Assembly: GCF_010183535.1 (NCBI RefSeq)
Contig: NC_071330.1
Location: 4,259,717-4,323,716 of the forward strand
DNA: 64,000 nucleotides
Direction: 5' to 3'
Origin: Caenorhabditis remanei
Lineage: Eukaryota > Nematoda > Chromadorea > Rhabditida > Rhabditidae
Positions within the stretch are counted from its first letter, which is position 1; the number at the start of each line of letters is the position of its first letter. A program made the position numbers and the translations under genes. Of this stretch, positions 44,302-54,603 are shown piece by piece. The notes below the pieces were generated by a model that saw only the letters and a program-made list of their open reading frames with translations, did not search any database and had not been told where the DNA came from.

Positions 44302-44879
44302 ACCCTACTCATGTGCTCTACTCGAAGTTCTACATATCCCAACTACCATCGTGTATCAATTTCATAGTTTTGTTTCATAGAAGTCCCCTTTTTTATAATA
44401 ACTTTCGAGTAATATTTATCATCGATTTTCTGTTTCATTATCACTTTTTTTCTGTTAATCATTTTTCTCTACTTGATATAACGGACAAATTCTCACATAT
44501 GCCCATTTCATAGTAATGTTTTATTTCTGTTTTTTTACTGCAACCCTTTCAAATGTAAATTTCTTGTTTCTGTTTTTTTGTGATTTCTTCTTAATTGACC
44601 ACTATTTGTTCAGATCATTCAGCTTTTTGATCAGCAGGGAAGAAGTTATGGGAAACGTGGAAATTCAACGATGGGAATGTGAAAGTGAATAGAACTTGCC
44701 GGAAAGCCCCCTGACTAATCTAGTATCAGGTCGTTGAGATATCCCAAAAATCGGGAAGAAAGGGGCGGAGTCGCGAAAAAACTATGCGGCAGTTGCAAAA
44801 ATATTTCTCATGTTAATTTTTTGCAACCGCGGCACAGTTTTTTCGCGGCTCCGTCCTTTCCACATATCCGAGCATGAGA
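44302..44879. other. 3' region with an inverted repeat
   Basis: 3' UTR of the 14-exon gene followed by an inverted repeat at about 44757-44865 (GAAAGGGGCGGAGTCGCGAA versus TTCGCGGCTCCGTCCTTTCC). No gene was recognised. Confidence 0.45.
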
Positions 44880-45035
44880 ATATGAGCTCTGGGAAATCGT
44901 ATCAATATTATTGAATTTTTCAGAATTGCGTAGACTAGACGAAAATCGATATATGTTTGAAATTGTTCATTGTAAAATAAAAAATTAACAAATAGAAGAA
45001 TTTCAAACACAAAAAGAAAAAAAAAATTTAGCTAT

Positions 45036-45638
45036 TCAGTTGGCAGCAGTAGCATCAGATGTTCCAGCCTCTCCAGCAGCAGCCGCAGCAGCTTTTTCAG
45101 CCTCTTTGGCCTTCTTCTTCTCAGCAGCCGCCTTCTCCGCAGCCTCATCTTCCTCATCAGTTGGAATTGCGAAGATAGCACGAAGCTCTTCCGGTGACTT
45201 TCCCTTAGCCATAAGAGCAACCTTCTTGCAAGCGTAGTTCAAGAGTTGCTTAATGTCAAGATAGTTAGCAGCCAGAATCAAGTGAAAGAGCTCGTCATTA
45301 TCGATTTTGAGAAACTCTTCATCCCATTCCGGGATAGTCACATTCTTTGGGATACTCTCATCGTCCACTGGGATTGGCTCTCCTTTGTGTTTCTCACACC
45401 AGTCCCTAACTTTGACGAGTGTGGGTTCCTTGATGTTGTCCATGGGGATAACCTCCGTAGACTCCCCCTCTTCTGCGTTGTATTGAAGATTGGAGACAAG
45501 ATCGTTGAGAGTTTTCGATTGTTTGATGGCTTCAGACGAGATTTTCACTTCCTTATCATCACATGATCCCAATTTGAAGTAGTAGATTGGTTCCGCCTCA
45601 GCTACTGGAGCCACATCGACTGGAGCTTGTTCAGCCAT
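45036..45638 (-). CDS. Skp1-related SCF adaptor, copy 1 (200 aa)
   Basis: Single-exon gene. The N-terminal BTB/POZ-like Skp1 fold is PIYYFKLGSCDDKEVKISSE, AIKQSKTLNDLV, then IPMDNIKEPTLVKVRDWCEK. The C-terminal F-box-binding region is FLKIDNDELFHLILAANYLD and IKQLLNYACKKVALMAKGKS, with PEELRAIFAIPTDEEDEAAE. The usual Skp1 ending is replaced by an Ala/Lys/Glu-rich extension of about 35 aa. The chosen start is MAEQAPVD; an in-frame upstream ATG (39 codons earlier) lies in the leader, before a TTCCAG acceptor. It links F-box receptors to CUL-1. Nematodes carry many such skr paralogues; I do not assign a number. Confidence 0.93.
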   Translation of the reverse strand: MAEQAPVDVAPVAEAEPIYYFKLGSCDDKEVKISSEAIKQSKTLNDLVSNLQYNAEEGESTEVIPMDNIKEPTLVKVRDWCEKHKGEPIPVDDESIPKNVTIPEWDEEFLKIDNDELFHLILAANYLDIKQLLNYACKKVALMAKGKSPEELRAIFAIPTDEEDEAAEKAAAEKKKAKEAEKAAAAAAGEAGTSDATAAN

Positions 45639-45779
45639 GTTGGTATTGAGTACGATTTCTGGAATGAGAGAAAGGAAATGAGAAATTTTTGGATGTAAAG
45701 GAGCAAAACGTAAAGAATCAATGAAATACGGAGAAGGAAAAGAGAAAGGAGACAAATGAATGGAAACTGATGGAGAGTC

Positions 45780-46000
45780 TACTGCCCAACCATCTCCTTA
45801 TATACTTTTTCCTTCCCAGGGACCGTACGCAGGGATGCGTTCGTTGCGAGACCCGTCATCAAATGTTTATTCTTTCCAGTGACCATCCAAATCATTTCCT
45901 GCGTTTAAAGGTACATGACGGGTCTCGCAACGAACGCATCCCTGCGTACGGTCCCTGGGAAGGAAAAAGTATATAAGGAGATGGTTGGGCAGTAGACTCT
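45780..46000. promoter_or_regulatory. Bidirectional promoter at the palindrome centre
   Basis: Each half has a TATA-type motif (CTCCTTATATAC near 45795-45806 and its mirror GTATATAAGGAG near 45969-45980) and the conserved GGGACCGTACGCAGGGATGC, CGTTGCGAGACCCGTCAT block. The halves are mirror images around the 54-bp loop, so both skr genes receive identical regulatory DNA. Confidence 0.7.
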
Positions 46001-46135
46001 CCATCAGTTTCCATTCATTTGTCTCCTTTCTCTTTTCCTTCTCCGTATTTCATTGATTCTTTACGTTTTGCTCCTTTACATCCAAAAATTTCTCATTTCC
46101 TTTCTCTCATTCCAGAAATCGTACTCAATACCAAC

Positions 46136-46738
46136 ATGGCTGAACAAGCTCCAGTCGATGTGGCTCCAGTAGCTGAGGCGGAACCAATCTACTACTTCAA
46201 ATTGGGATCATGTGATGATAAAGAAGTGAAAATCTCGTCTGAAGCCATCAAACAATCGAAAACTCTCAACGATCTCGTCTCGAATCTTCAATACAACGCA
46301 GAAGAGGGGGAATCAACTGAGGTTATCCCAATGGACAACATCAAGGAACCCACACTCGTCAAAGTTAGGGACTGGTGTGAGAAGCACAAAGGAGAGCCGA
46401 TCCCAGTGGACGATGAGAGTGTCCCAAAGAATGTGACTATCCCGGAATGGGATGAAGAGTTTCTCAAAATCGATAATGACGAGCTCTTTCACTTGATTCT
46501 GGCTGCTAACTATCTTGACATTAAGCAACTCTTGAACTACGCTTGCAAGAAGGTTGCTCTTATGGCTAAGGGAAAGTCACCGGAAGAGCTTCGTGCTATC
46601 TTCGCAATTCCAACTGATGAGGAAGATGAGGCTGCGGAGAAGGCGGCTGCTGAGAAGAAGAAGGCTAAGGAAGCTGAAAAAGCTGCTGCGGCGGCTGCTG
46701 GAGAGGCTGGACCATCTGATGCTGCTGCTGCCAACTGA
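46136..46738 (+). CDS. Skp1-related SCF adaptor, copy 2 (200 aa)
   Basis: Mirror copy of the gene at 45036-45638. I see three amino-acid differences: DDESV for DDESI, and PSDAAAAN for TSDATAAN at the C-terminus. Same domain order, extension and leader. The near-identity indicates recent duplication or continuing gene conversion across the palindrome. It probably acts redundantly as a Skp1-type adaptor with F-box proteins such as those encoded at 25-30 kb and 53 kb. Confidence 0.93.
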   Translation: MAEQAPVDVAPVAEAEPIYYFKLGSCDDKEVKISSEAIKQSKTLNDLVSNLQYNAEEGESTEVIPMDNIKEPTLVKVRDWCEKHKGEPIPVDDESVPKNVTIPEWDEEFLKIDNDELFHLILAANYLDIKQLLNYACKKVALMAKGKSPEELRAIFAIPTDEEDEAAEKAAAEKKKAKEAEKAAAAAAGEAGPSDAAAAN

Positions 46739-46862
46739 AAAGTTAAATCTTTTTTTTGTGTTTCTATTTTTCAATGAACAATTTCAAACATATATCGATT
46801 TTCGTCACGTAATTCTACAAAAATCAATAATATTGACACAATTTCCCAGAGCTCATATGGAA

Positions 46863-47040
46863 TCTCAACCGCGCCGCTTGCAGTTTAAGCTCCGCCCACA
46901 ATTCCCTGCCGCACTTGCGTTTCAGCCCGCGATTTTTTTTTGAAAATCCCTTATTTTTTTCACATAAACTAAAATGTTGTAACAATAATATTTCTTATGA
47001 TCAAAAAGGAGAAAAGCAAAAATTATTTTATATCAATCAA
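46863..47040. repeat. Half-copy of the 23.9-kb palindrome
   Basis: AACCGCGCCGCTTGCAGTTT, AAGCTCCGCCCACAA, then TTTCAGCCCGCGATTTTTTT matches one arm of 23849-24112. It ends the right flank of the skr palindrome. Confidence 0.6.
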
Positions 47041-50000
47041 TTACTCCAAAGCTTTCACAATATATGGTTCACCAAGCTTGTAGACCGGTCCTCGATACTC
47101 CTTGGCATTGGGATCCCAGTCGGGCGGAGCATTCAAATTACATTTGTTACCCTGAAAAAAACAAGGAAAATTAAAACAAAATGTTTCTCAAAAAGTTTCT
47201 CAAAAAAACAACTCACAATAGCACAAGATCTGATATAATTGAAAACGTAATCGTAATCCGGAATACTTTTATATTCCAACTGATCGAAATATGTAAGGAT
47301 TGTCTTCATTTCTGGGTAGCAGCGTTGGTTGAACAGCTGGAAATATTGAAATTGAAGACAATTCTTAGCACGACACGCATCTTACAACCGCGCTCTACCG
47401 AAACCGAAGAAAATAGTGTACGAAATTGAGAGACTCAGAGAAAAAGAGACATTTTCCAACGGCATTTTGGTAGAGTGCAGTTTTTTTGCTCACTTTTTTC
47501 ATAAATTCCTCATCTTCCCGTAACCGATTTTTGACTTTTGCCACTTCATCGCGATCTCGTAGTTGCTTCCATGGAATATCGTGATTGATCATTTCGGTGA
47601 TCATGTACCACCAAGATTCCAGGTCGTCTTTGCGGGATTGCTCTTTCTGGAAATTTGGAGAATGTGTTGTTGAAAGTACAGTACCGCTCAAAAAGCTATA
47701 AACTTTGGATGTTTTCTGTGGAAAATGAGCAAGTTTGATACTGTATATCGGTGTCACTTGATTGTCTGATAAACTAAATTTTATATGGATTAGACAGAGC
47801 AAAAATATCACATAAGTTTTGTGGTTGACTGTATTTTTTTGTAGAGACACAATCGTGAAAGTTACAAATAGTCAAAGTGGTAAGCTCCAAAATTTCGCTA
47901 ATATGCACTGCAGAGTTGCGCGGAAGTGATTTTTTCAAAAACGGAAGTCGGAAGTCGGAAGTAAAATATTCAAAACGGAAGTCGGAAGTCGGAAGTGAAA
48001 AAATACCCGGCCTATTTTCTGTCCTTTTAGACCATTTTTCCTTGTATTTCTGAGAAATTTACTTTTCCTAACCACTCTTATGAAATGACGGAAGTCGGAA
48101 GTGAAACTCCAAATCCGGAAGTCGGAAGTAAAATTTTCAAAACGGAAGTCGGAAGTGAAAAAATACCCGGAAGTCGGAATTCCGCGCAACTCTGATGCAC
48201 TGAAATCAGTCGGTTTCAGGGAGAGCTTGCTTTGATTACCTGTAACTTTCACGGTAGTGTTCCCACAAAAAAACGGTCAACTACAAAAATGATGTGCTAC
48301 TTTTGCTCTGTCCATTCCATACAAAATTTAGTTTACCGGACAGCCAGCTGATACCGAAATAAAAAAAGAGCCGAAGTTGATATCCTTTTGAGCAGTACTG
48401 TAATTGGTATGAATCGATAGCTGGAGTCGTGAGGATGGAAAGAATATTCTGAATCCTCAGATTTTCAGATATATAAATTCCATTCAGATCCAATCCCGGA
48501 CACTCACTCCGTTATGTGCAGCCAATGATGCATATCTGGTAGTTCCACGAAATGCGCACTCCACTCTTGGTATTCTCAAATCTTTTCCCTTCGTCGCAAT
48601 CCTTCGACAGAGTCCGAAATCCAATATATAGATAGTGTGATAGTCGTCTTCTCCATCTCTTCCGACGGCGAAATTTGGAGGTTTGATGTCACGATGCAGG
48701 TAACCGACCTGAAAAGGAGGACTGAAGTATTTTTGTTTCTGATTCCTATACTTCAGACAATTCTAAAAAAAACTTTTATTGTTAGAGCATAAGCTAAAAT
48801 TCGCTCTAGAACGGACACAAAAGAGCCTAGGTGGAAGAGTTTTTCAGCGCGGCCGTGTAGTCCTCTCGGACAAGATTTCTGTTCAATTCCTCGTTTCCTT
48901 TTTTTTCCAATAAATTTGCATGTTTTTTTTCAACCCATACCGAAAAAAAGAGGAGGAATTGGAAATAAGAAAAATCTTGTCCGAGAGGAGTAAACGGCCG
49001 CGTGAGAAAACTCTTCCACCAAAGTTCTTTTTGAGCAAGGAGAACGGAAATTGTGGTGTTTAGAGCAATTTTTAGCATATAATTGTATGAAGCATCGAAT
49101 CTGAATAATAAATTTTTTCAGTTTTTTTCAGTCGTTTTTCGAAAAAAAAAATTTGTCAAAACTTTCCAAAAAAACTATCCAAAAAAATGTTGGTAATTTT
49201 TGCTGAAATTTTCAAAAATAAAGTAACAAGTATAGTGGTTTTTCGATTTTTCATGAGTTTTTCCTATTTTTGTACTCAAAAACAGATTTTTGTCCTTGTC
49301 TGGTCCTTGAAATACTTGCAGTTTTCATACAATTTCAAAATTTTTGCCTCCAAAAATATATTATAAACTGATTCACATAGATTCTGTAGAAAAATCTAAT
49401 ACATCTCCAGAACCCTCACATTTTCAGCTATTCCCAACGCTCAAGGCTGTCGCACGGCCGGCCGCGGCCCACGGCTTTTAGGGCCGTCGAGGCCGCGGAT
49501 CAACCAAATGTGCTGAATTTTTGCACATCGACTAATCTTTTGGTCCTCTACAAGGCAGCCTGAAGAACCGAAAATTTTCCATGGCTGGGAACTGAGATAT
49601 AAAATCGCCCCACTGCCTTTTTGACAGCCTTGCCAACGCTCACCCTATGCAAATCTCTCAACGCTGCCAACGTCTGCTCGGCGATCCTCAATATCGTCGT
49701 CAACGTGTATCTCTTATCGTCTAGACCCATTCGAATATCCCATAAATTTCTTCCAACACATTTCATGACAACGAAAAGGAATCGGTTTTCAACAGTTCCC
49801 CGATCAATCATTTCTACGAAATGCGGAGATTTGAGCATGTTCAAAGCGATGAGTGCGGTTGCTTCGTTTGGGAGCATTGCTCGTTTCATATGGACGGATT
49901 CACATTTCAAAGCGAACACATGTTGATCAGACTGCCGGATTACAGAGAACACTGCACCGAATGATCCTCTGCCGAGTTCAGCAATGATCTGTGAGTATTA

Positions 50001-50715
50001 AAGTTCATTCATGAAACAATTTGCTCTACTGACAATAAAGAAATCTACAGTACAGTGCAGTAAGATAAACAATTTGGCATTTTTCCGTTGAGGAGTTACG
50101 GTATCACTGATTGTCCCACCAACTAAAATTTTTAATGGATCATATAGAACAAAGGTAGAGCTTCATTTTTGTAGTTGACACCTTTCTTACACGGACACTC
50201 CATAGCAAGTAACATATCGAAAAAGTAAATTCTCCCACAAATCGACCAATTTCAGTGAAAAATAAATAGTGCGATTTTTGAGCCTTCCCTTAAAATGATC
50301 ATAACTCTCTAGGGAGTTTCCGTAGAAAAAAGTTGTCAACTACAAAAATGGAGGACTACTTTAGATATGTATGGTTTATACATAATTTTCTTTGTGTGTC
50401 AATCAGTGATACCGTAACACCCTCTCAAAGTTGGTCATTTTCAACTGAGGCCAAACTAGATATCTTACTGTACGGTACTGTAATCTATCAGACTCATGTA
50501 CACACCTCATACGAATCTTTCACCGTCTTTATCTCAGTCTCGCCTCCCTTTTCGAAACGTGGCATATCCTGATCCTGAGTTTTCTTTAGAGCTTTTGCTT
50601 GCTCCGCTTTCTTATCCTTCTCCTTATCACCAGTCTTCTCTTCCTTCTCACCACTTTTTGGCGTTTTCGGAACGGACATTGGTTGTGTATTATTAATGTT
50701 AGGGAGTTTTTTCAT
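47041..50715 (-). CDS. CK1/TTBK-like protein kinase, nematode-expanded type, 379 aa, six exons
   Basis: Exons on the minus strand are 50506-50715, 49644-49988, 48508-48708, 47494-47646, 47217-47336 and 47041-47151 (stop TAA 47041-47043); all introns are phase 0. Residues 1-70 are a Lys/Glu-rich leader (PKSGEKEEKTGDKEKDKKAE). The kinase domain starts IIAELGRGSFGAVFSV (Gly loop, about 71-86), with FALKCE Lys near 98, HRDIKPPN near 190-197 (catalytic Asp), DFGLCRR near 215-220, GTTRYAS instead of APE, and the CK1-type RKDDLESWWYMITEM. All catalytic residues are present, so it should be active. Such TTBK/CK1 kinases are heavily expanded in nematodes, many with germline expression. Introns carry repeats: M1 in intron 4, a nested palindrome in intron 3, an inverted repeat in intron 2. 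Confidence 0.9.
47363..47480. mobile_element. Hairpin MITE, family M1 (copy 6)
   Basis: TTAGCACGACACGCATCTTA, then CAACCGCGCTCTACCG; the other end is cut short at TTTTGGTAGAGTGCAG. It lies in an intron of the kinase gene and directly abuts exon 4's splice donor side. Confidence 0.75.
47676..48403. mobile_element. CAGTACCGCTC-family palindrome (copy 4), interrupted
   Basis: TACAGTACCGCTCAAAAAGC on the left and CTTTTGAGCAGTACTGTAAT on the right. It is split at its centre by a GGAAGTC-rich hAT-like element (47911-48194), giving a clear nested order of insertion. Confidence 0.8.
47911..48194. mobile_element. hAT-like MITE, GGAAGTC-rich family (copy 1)
   Basis: 284 bp. Ends CAGAGTTGCGCGGAAGTG and GGAATTCCGCGCAACTCTG form an inverted terminal repeat. 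There is an exact 8-bp target duplication ATGCACTG at 47903-47910 and 48195-48202. The interior consists of GGAAGTC heptamers in both strands around a unique core. Confidence 0.9.
48779..49078. repeat. Inverted repeat in a kinase intron
   Basis: Left part AGGTGGAAGAGTTTTTCAGC, GCGGCCGTGTAGTCCTCTCG, GACAAGAT is complementary to ATCTTGTCCGAGAGGAGTAA, ACGGCCGCGTGAGAAAACTC, TTCCACC on the right. Confidence 0.65.
50046..50481. mobile_element. Palindromic foldback in the first kinase intron
   Basis: CAGTACAGTGCAGTAAGATA on the left and TATCTTACTGTACGGTACTG on the right, with TTTTGTAGTTGACACCTTTC and AAAAGTTGTCAACTACAAAA as matching stem segments. Confidence 0.65.
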
Positions 50716-51299
50716 TCTGCAAAACTTACATAAATATGAATCTTTTTGTAACTTCGCTCCATCAGACTTACCACTTCACTTGAAGCTAATGAATGAAATG
50801 GAAGCGAGAGGCTCCGGATGATATTGAAAATGAAAAGTTGTAGGGAGAAATATTTTATGAAGACGGGGAAAAGAACCGGGAGAAAAGGGAATTGTAGTTC
50901 ACGTTTTTTCTCGATACTTCAGAATTTCAGATTTTCAGATTTTTAGTATTTCAGCTACAAAATGTATTGGGCCAACTATTATCGGTAAAAGCGCATCTAT
51001 TTTTTTTTCAAAATGATCTCGTAGCCGAAAACAATGCTTTTATACTGTTAACGCTTCTTTTCAAACCAGCCATGCTCAAAAATACGCAATTTGGTCTCTT
51101 CAAAACTAGCACCGGATTCCAATAGTCAAACCAAATTAGCGCCAACCTGGATTATCGTCATTGATGCCGGAGGCCTGCTATGCTCTATAAGGCATTTTGT
51201 AACTGCAACACCACTTCGAAATTTTGAACAAATTAGATTGAAATTTCACACCACCTGGTGTGTGTTTGGGAAGCGATAATATTATAGTTTTTATCAACA

Positions 51300-51440
51300 T
51301 AATTCGTGTTCATCCACCCAAAATATTCACCAGCTGCAGTTGATTCAAAGTAGTCACCACAGATCTCCGGGAGTCTATCTTTCTCACTGGACAAATCTCC
51401 ACGACAGCACTACGGTAGGAATGAAGGGTCATGACGACTA
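51300..51440 (-). pseudogene. Fragment of an SRH-type chemoreceptor 3' end
   Basis: This matches the last ~140 bp of the intact receptor at 54604-54740. TGTTCATCCACCC, TTCACCAGC, CGACAGCACTACGGTAGG and GATCATGACGA-like words occur in the same order. It encodes a remnant of the PYRSAV...RKI...SVV tail. Its 3' flank (ATCAACATAATTCGTGTTCA) also matches 54196-54218 but lacks the MITE found there. Confidence 0.75.
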
Positions 51441-51673
51441 TTCAATGTAGTCGAAAATGATTACGATCTTGTTGAAACAGCTAGTTTTAAAGGCGCATAT
51501 CTCAAAAGTGGGCGGAGCTATGAAAAAGTTTTCAGTTACAAAAATATAGTTTAATATTCTTTTTGTTGTTTTTTGACTATTTTCTTGATCATTCCTTCTT
51601 TTTCAAACCTGAAATAGAATGTTTGCCCCCTTTTAATTTTTCCTCATCTGAAATATTGATTGTTTCAGAACGT

Positions 51674-52130
51674 GTACAGTACTGGCCATAAAGAATGCGA
51701 CATTTGCAGTTTTTAGTTGAAAACGGTCAACTTTGTGAGTGTAATACGGCCTCTCTGATGATACCAGATTATCGATTGCTTCTGGACTATACAGATCACA
51801 AGTAGAGCTTCATTTTTGTATTTTACAACTTTTTTGTACGGGAACATCCTAAGAAGTTATAGGCAGTCAATGTAAAAAGCTCAAAAATCCATCCTTTTAG
51901 CTCTGAAAAAGGGCAACAATTGCGAGCAACTACTTTGACTGTCTATAACTTCTTTGGGCGTGCCCGTACAAAGAAGTTGTCAACTACAAAAATAAAGCTC
52001 TATTTGTGATCTATACACTCCATAAACAATCAATATTGTGGGACTATCAGGAAGACAGTCTCACAGTCACAAAGTTGACTATTTTCAACTTAAAACTGCA
52101 AGTGTTGCATTCTTTATGGCCAGTACTGTA
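51674..52130. mobile_element. 457-bp palindrome with CAGTACTGGCC ends
   Basis: TACAGTACTGGCCATAAAGA, then ATGCGACATTTGCAGTTTTT on the left and its complement AACTGCAAGTGTTGCATTCT, TTATGGCCAGTACTGTA on the right. The stem is nearly full-length. Confidence 0.8.
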
Positions 52131-52425
52131 TCTCAGTGTTCCAATCACGTATCATACTCTAACTTTTTTGTCAAAGTAAACCGAATACTCATAATAAAAA
52201 ATTACAATTGATTAGCAAAAAGATTCATTTTCTGAAAAGTTATATTAATCTCTTGGACACAGTTCTAGGACGTCTCACATTAAGTGTCTCGCATTTTATG
52301 TTTCACATTTCATGAGAATGGGAATTGGGAGAAAAAAAACAATGAAATGATCAGCGATGAATCATCAAAAAAGATCAAGAAATTTAATTCAAAATTTTAC
52401 ACAAATGATAATGAAATTGAACAAT

Positions 52426-53571
52426 TTATGAAGAATCCTGTGGCCACACAACAAACGTGAAAATGATCATGATTTGTGGCCCCAAATACTTAAAATCTTC
52501 TTGGATTGAAGCTACAGTACCATCATTCCTCCGAATATAGTACCCTCCTATGAAGTAGGAGTTGAATGCGTTATTAAAAAATGAACTGTAAAAAAGTCAC
52601 ATCATTAAAATCTAATATCCTGAAAACTCACGTGTTATAGGGACGTCTCCTCTCCGTAATGTCCCTCTCCTCATACTCAATTCCATCGAGAACTAAGTCG
52701 CGAATGTAGGGTTTTACAACTGCTCTGAATACCTCCATTTTGGAATTATTTCCATTCAGCCATCCTTTTATGAATTGATTCAAATCGCTTGCATCGAAAG
52801 TGCAAGCCCCAAACATCAATTTAGTCCAGTTTGATCTCATTGTCTGCTCGAGTGTAAACCAATTGACGGGGTATTTTGTGGGTTTACTGTAGATCAAAAC
52901 TTCTTGCGCATTCAAAACGCCACAATCAATTGGAGCGATTTCATATTCGTGATTAAGCTCAAATGCTAGAAAACGAATGGGGAAATTCGCAATCTTAAAA
53001 AATCTTGTGATACTTTCACTATTTGCGTCATCACCAGCGATATGACAGAACCAGCATTCAGAAAAAAGCGATTTCGTCCATTCGGCAACTGCCGACATCT
53101 GTTCGATTGATGCGTTCGAATTCAAAAATAGCATATTGATTTTTGTTCGGAATAAATCACAAACGTAATTAACCCAAAATTTCGCAAATCTGATGGAAAC
53201 CTCGTTTCCATTTTTTGAGAATGGACTCATTTTTCTATTTCTTTTTCGGCGAAGATACTTGTTTCTCTTACTCAGAATATCTATAGAGAAAAAGTATAAG
53301 AGAGTATCTTCTTGCTGAAATCTTATGAGATATTGATCGGGTTGGAAACTTAAACCCATGTCGTATTTCACAAGGTTTGTCGATTTTATGATATGCCGAC
53401 ATTTTTTCGAAAGTAGTGATAAATCGAGTCTGAAAAAATATCATTTTCTAAACGGACAGTTTATTATGAAACTTACACAGTCAATGGGTAGAAATGTTGA
53501 ATGATATAATTCAAAGGAATAAAAGGTAGATTCAAAATGGGGATTGGTTTTGTATTGGGCGGTACAGCCAT
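52426..53571 (-). CDS. F-box + FBA_2-type protein without acidic insert, 350 aa
   Basis: Exons on the minus strand are 53477-53571, 52632-53429 and 52426-52585 (stop TAA 52426-52428). The F-box is split by intron 1: LPFIPLNYIIQHFYPLT then VLDLSLLSKKCRHIIKS. The FBA_2-like core is DLNQFIKGWLNGNNSKMEVF and the C-terminal strand is GGYYIRRNDGTVASI, ending FVVWPQDSS. A TGA would follow directly if the last intron were not removed, so the donor AACAC|GTGAGT was chosen because it restores the conserved end. It has the normal domain organisation of nematode fbx genes, unlike the acidic-insert trio at 25-30 kb. It probably acts as an SCF substrate receptor. Confidence 0.85.
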
Positions 53572-53835
53572 ATTCGAAATAAGTCCGGACTATGAGGTGA
53601 AATGAGCACAGTAATAATGTTGAACTGAATCAATAAGCGACACTCGATATTCTGATGCGTTGCGTGCGCGTCGCGTCTGACTAGGCCTTTGGGAAGGATC
53701 CCTTCCGAGTCGAGATGGAGTCGAGATGGATAAAAAATACCACTTTTTGCAGAGCAGGGGATTCCTCTTACATCTCCTGTCAACAAAATGTCAGCTGCTA
53801 ACAAAAAAAATTATTTCTGAGAAACGAAAGGGAAA

Positions 53836-54130
53836 TCACTTTTTCTTTCTTTCCATAATAATGTAATAATAATTGCTGTAGTAGTTCCGGTAGTTTTTAG
53901 TATAATGGAACCAGAGGTGTCTCCCTCTTGCAGCTGAGAAAAAATCTTAGAAAATCAGAAAACATGTGACTTATTCTTGAACTAGAAAAAATAATGCTGG
54001 GCTACAGTAGCCTGGCTACTACCGTACTCTTTACCTTCTTCCTCTCAGGCCCACAACTCTGAATCCACAGTTCCGGCCCATCGAAGTCAACCAAGGGGGC
54101 ACAGCTTCGCGCTTTGATCAAATTGATAAA
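53836..54130 (-). pseudogene. Decayed duplicate of the Tyr-rich secreted-peptide gene
   Basis: Its 3' part (53836-53935, minus) still reads RNYYSNYYYIIMERKKK, a shifted version of the intact gene's Tyr-rich exon. Its 5' part (about 54040-54130) matches the end of the intact exon 1 (GCGAAGCTGTGCCCCC, GAGTTGTGGGCC) but with frameshifts and no signal peptide. Flanks (GCAGAGCAGGGGATTCCTCT, then AAAATGTCAGCTGC) match 57183-57232, so a segment of at least 400 bp was duplicated. Confidence 0.7.
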
Positions 54131-54218
54131 CGGCCTTTAACTTCGAAGTACTTTTTAAGCTAATGCAATTTTTTATAATTCTACAGTTTATGTTTTTATC
54201 AATAGAATTCGTGTTCAT

Positions 54219-54599
54219 CATACTTGTCAAATCACGGGCCCGCAGGGCCCGGAGCAAAAAATTATTTTTGAAAAATAAAATTGAAAGTCTTGGAAATTAA
54301 TTTTTGAATTACAGTTAACAAATACCCAGAAATATTGCCATGATAACTGGGTTAATTTGTTATTTTAATCGTTTTTTGTGCGTGTTTCTTTCGTTGTCTT
54401 TCAACCTAGTTCTGATTCGTTTTATTATTCTGACAATTTCCGTTTTCACTTGTTGTCTTTTTATAATTTCTAATCAATAATATGTTTGCCATAAAGTAGT
54501 AAACGACCAAACAATGGGAAAACGACGAAAAAAAATTTCAATATTTTGAGGGGCCGGAAGATTTTTTAAGCGGGCCCGGCCCGGCCCGTGACAAGTATG
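54219..54599. mobile_element. hAT-like MITE, GGCCCG-rich family (copy 3)
   Basis: 381 bp. Ends CATACTTGTCAAATCACGGG and GGCCCGTGACAAGTATG. Exact 8-bp target duplication GTGTTCAT at 54211-54218 and 54600-54607. The duplicated 8 bp include the stop codon of the receptor gene. The paralogous fragment near 51300 is an empty site. Confidence 0.93.
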
Positions 54600-54603
54600 G
54601 TGT

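Larger units (their letters stand above)
44880..46862. repeat. Giant palindrome (arms about 0.95-0.98 kb, 54-bp loop)
   Basis: The left arm, about 44880-45859, is the near-identical reverse complement of about 45914-46862. The loop is 45860-45913. Identity covers the whole Skp1-related coding region, the 5' leader, the promoter with TATATAAGGAG (on both sides) and about 170 bp of 3' flank. Small differences (Ile/Val, Thr/Pro and Thr/Ala changes, 3' UTR indels) show it is not an assembly echo. Confidence 0.92.
50716..52425. repeat. Intergenic region with a palindrome and a chemoreceptor fragment
   Basis: No intact gene. It contains the fragment at about 51300-51440 and the palindrome 51674-52130. 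Confidence 0.5.

Noticed and set aside
45040..45237. Ala/Ser-rich ORFs opposite both skr genes
   Set aside because: Mirror-strand shadows of the Ala/Lys-rich C-terminal extension, present symmetrically at 46537-46734.
44880..46862. skr palindrome as an assembly artefact
   Set aside because: The arms differ by several substitutions and 3' UTR indels and have a unique loop, so a simple assembly echo is unlikely, although long reads would settle it.
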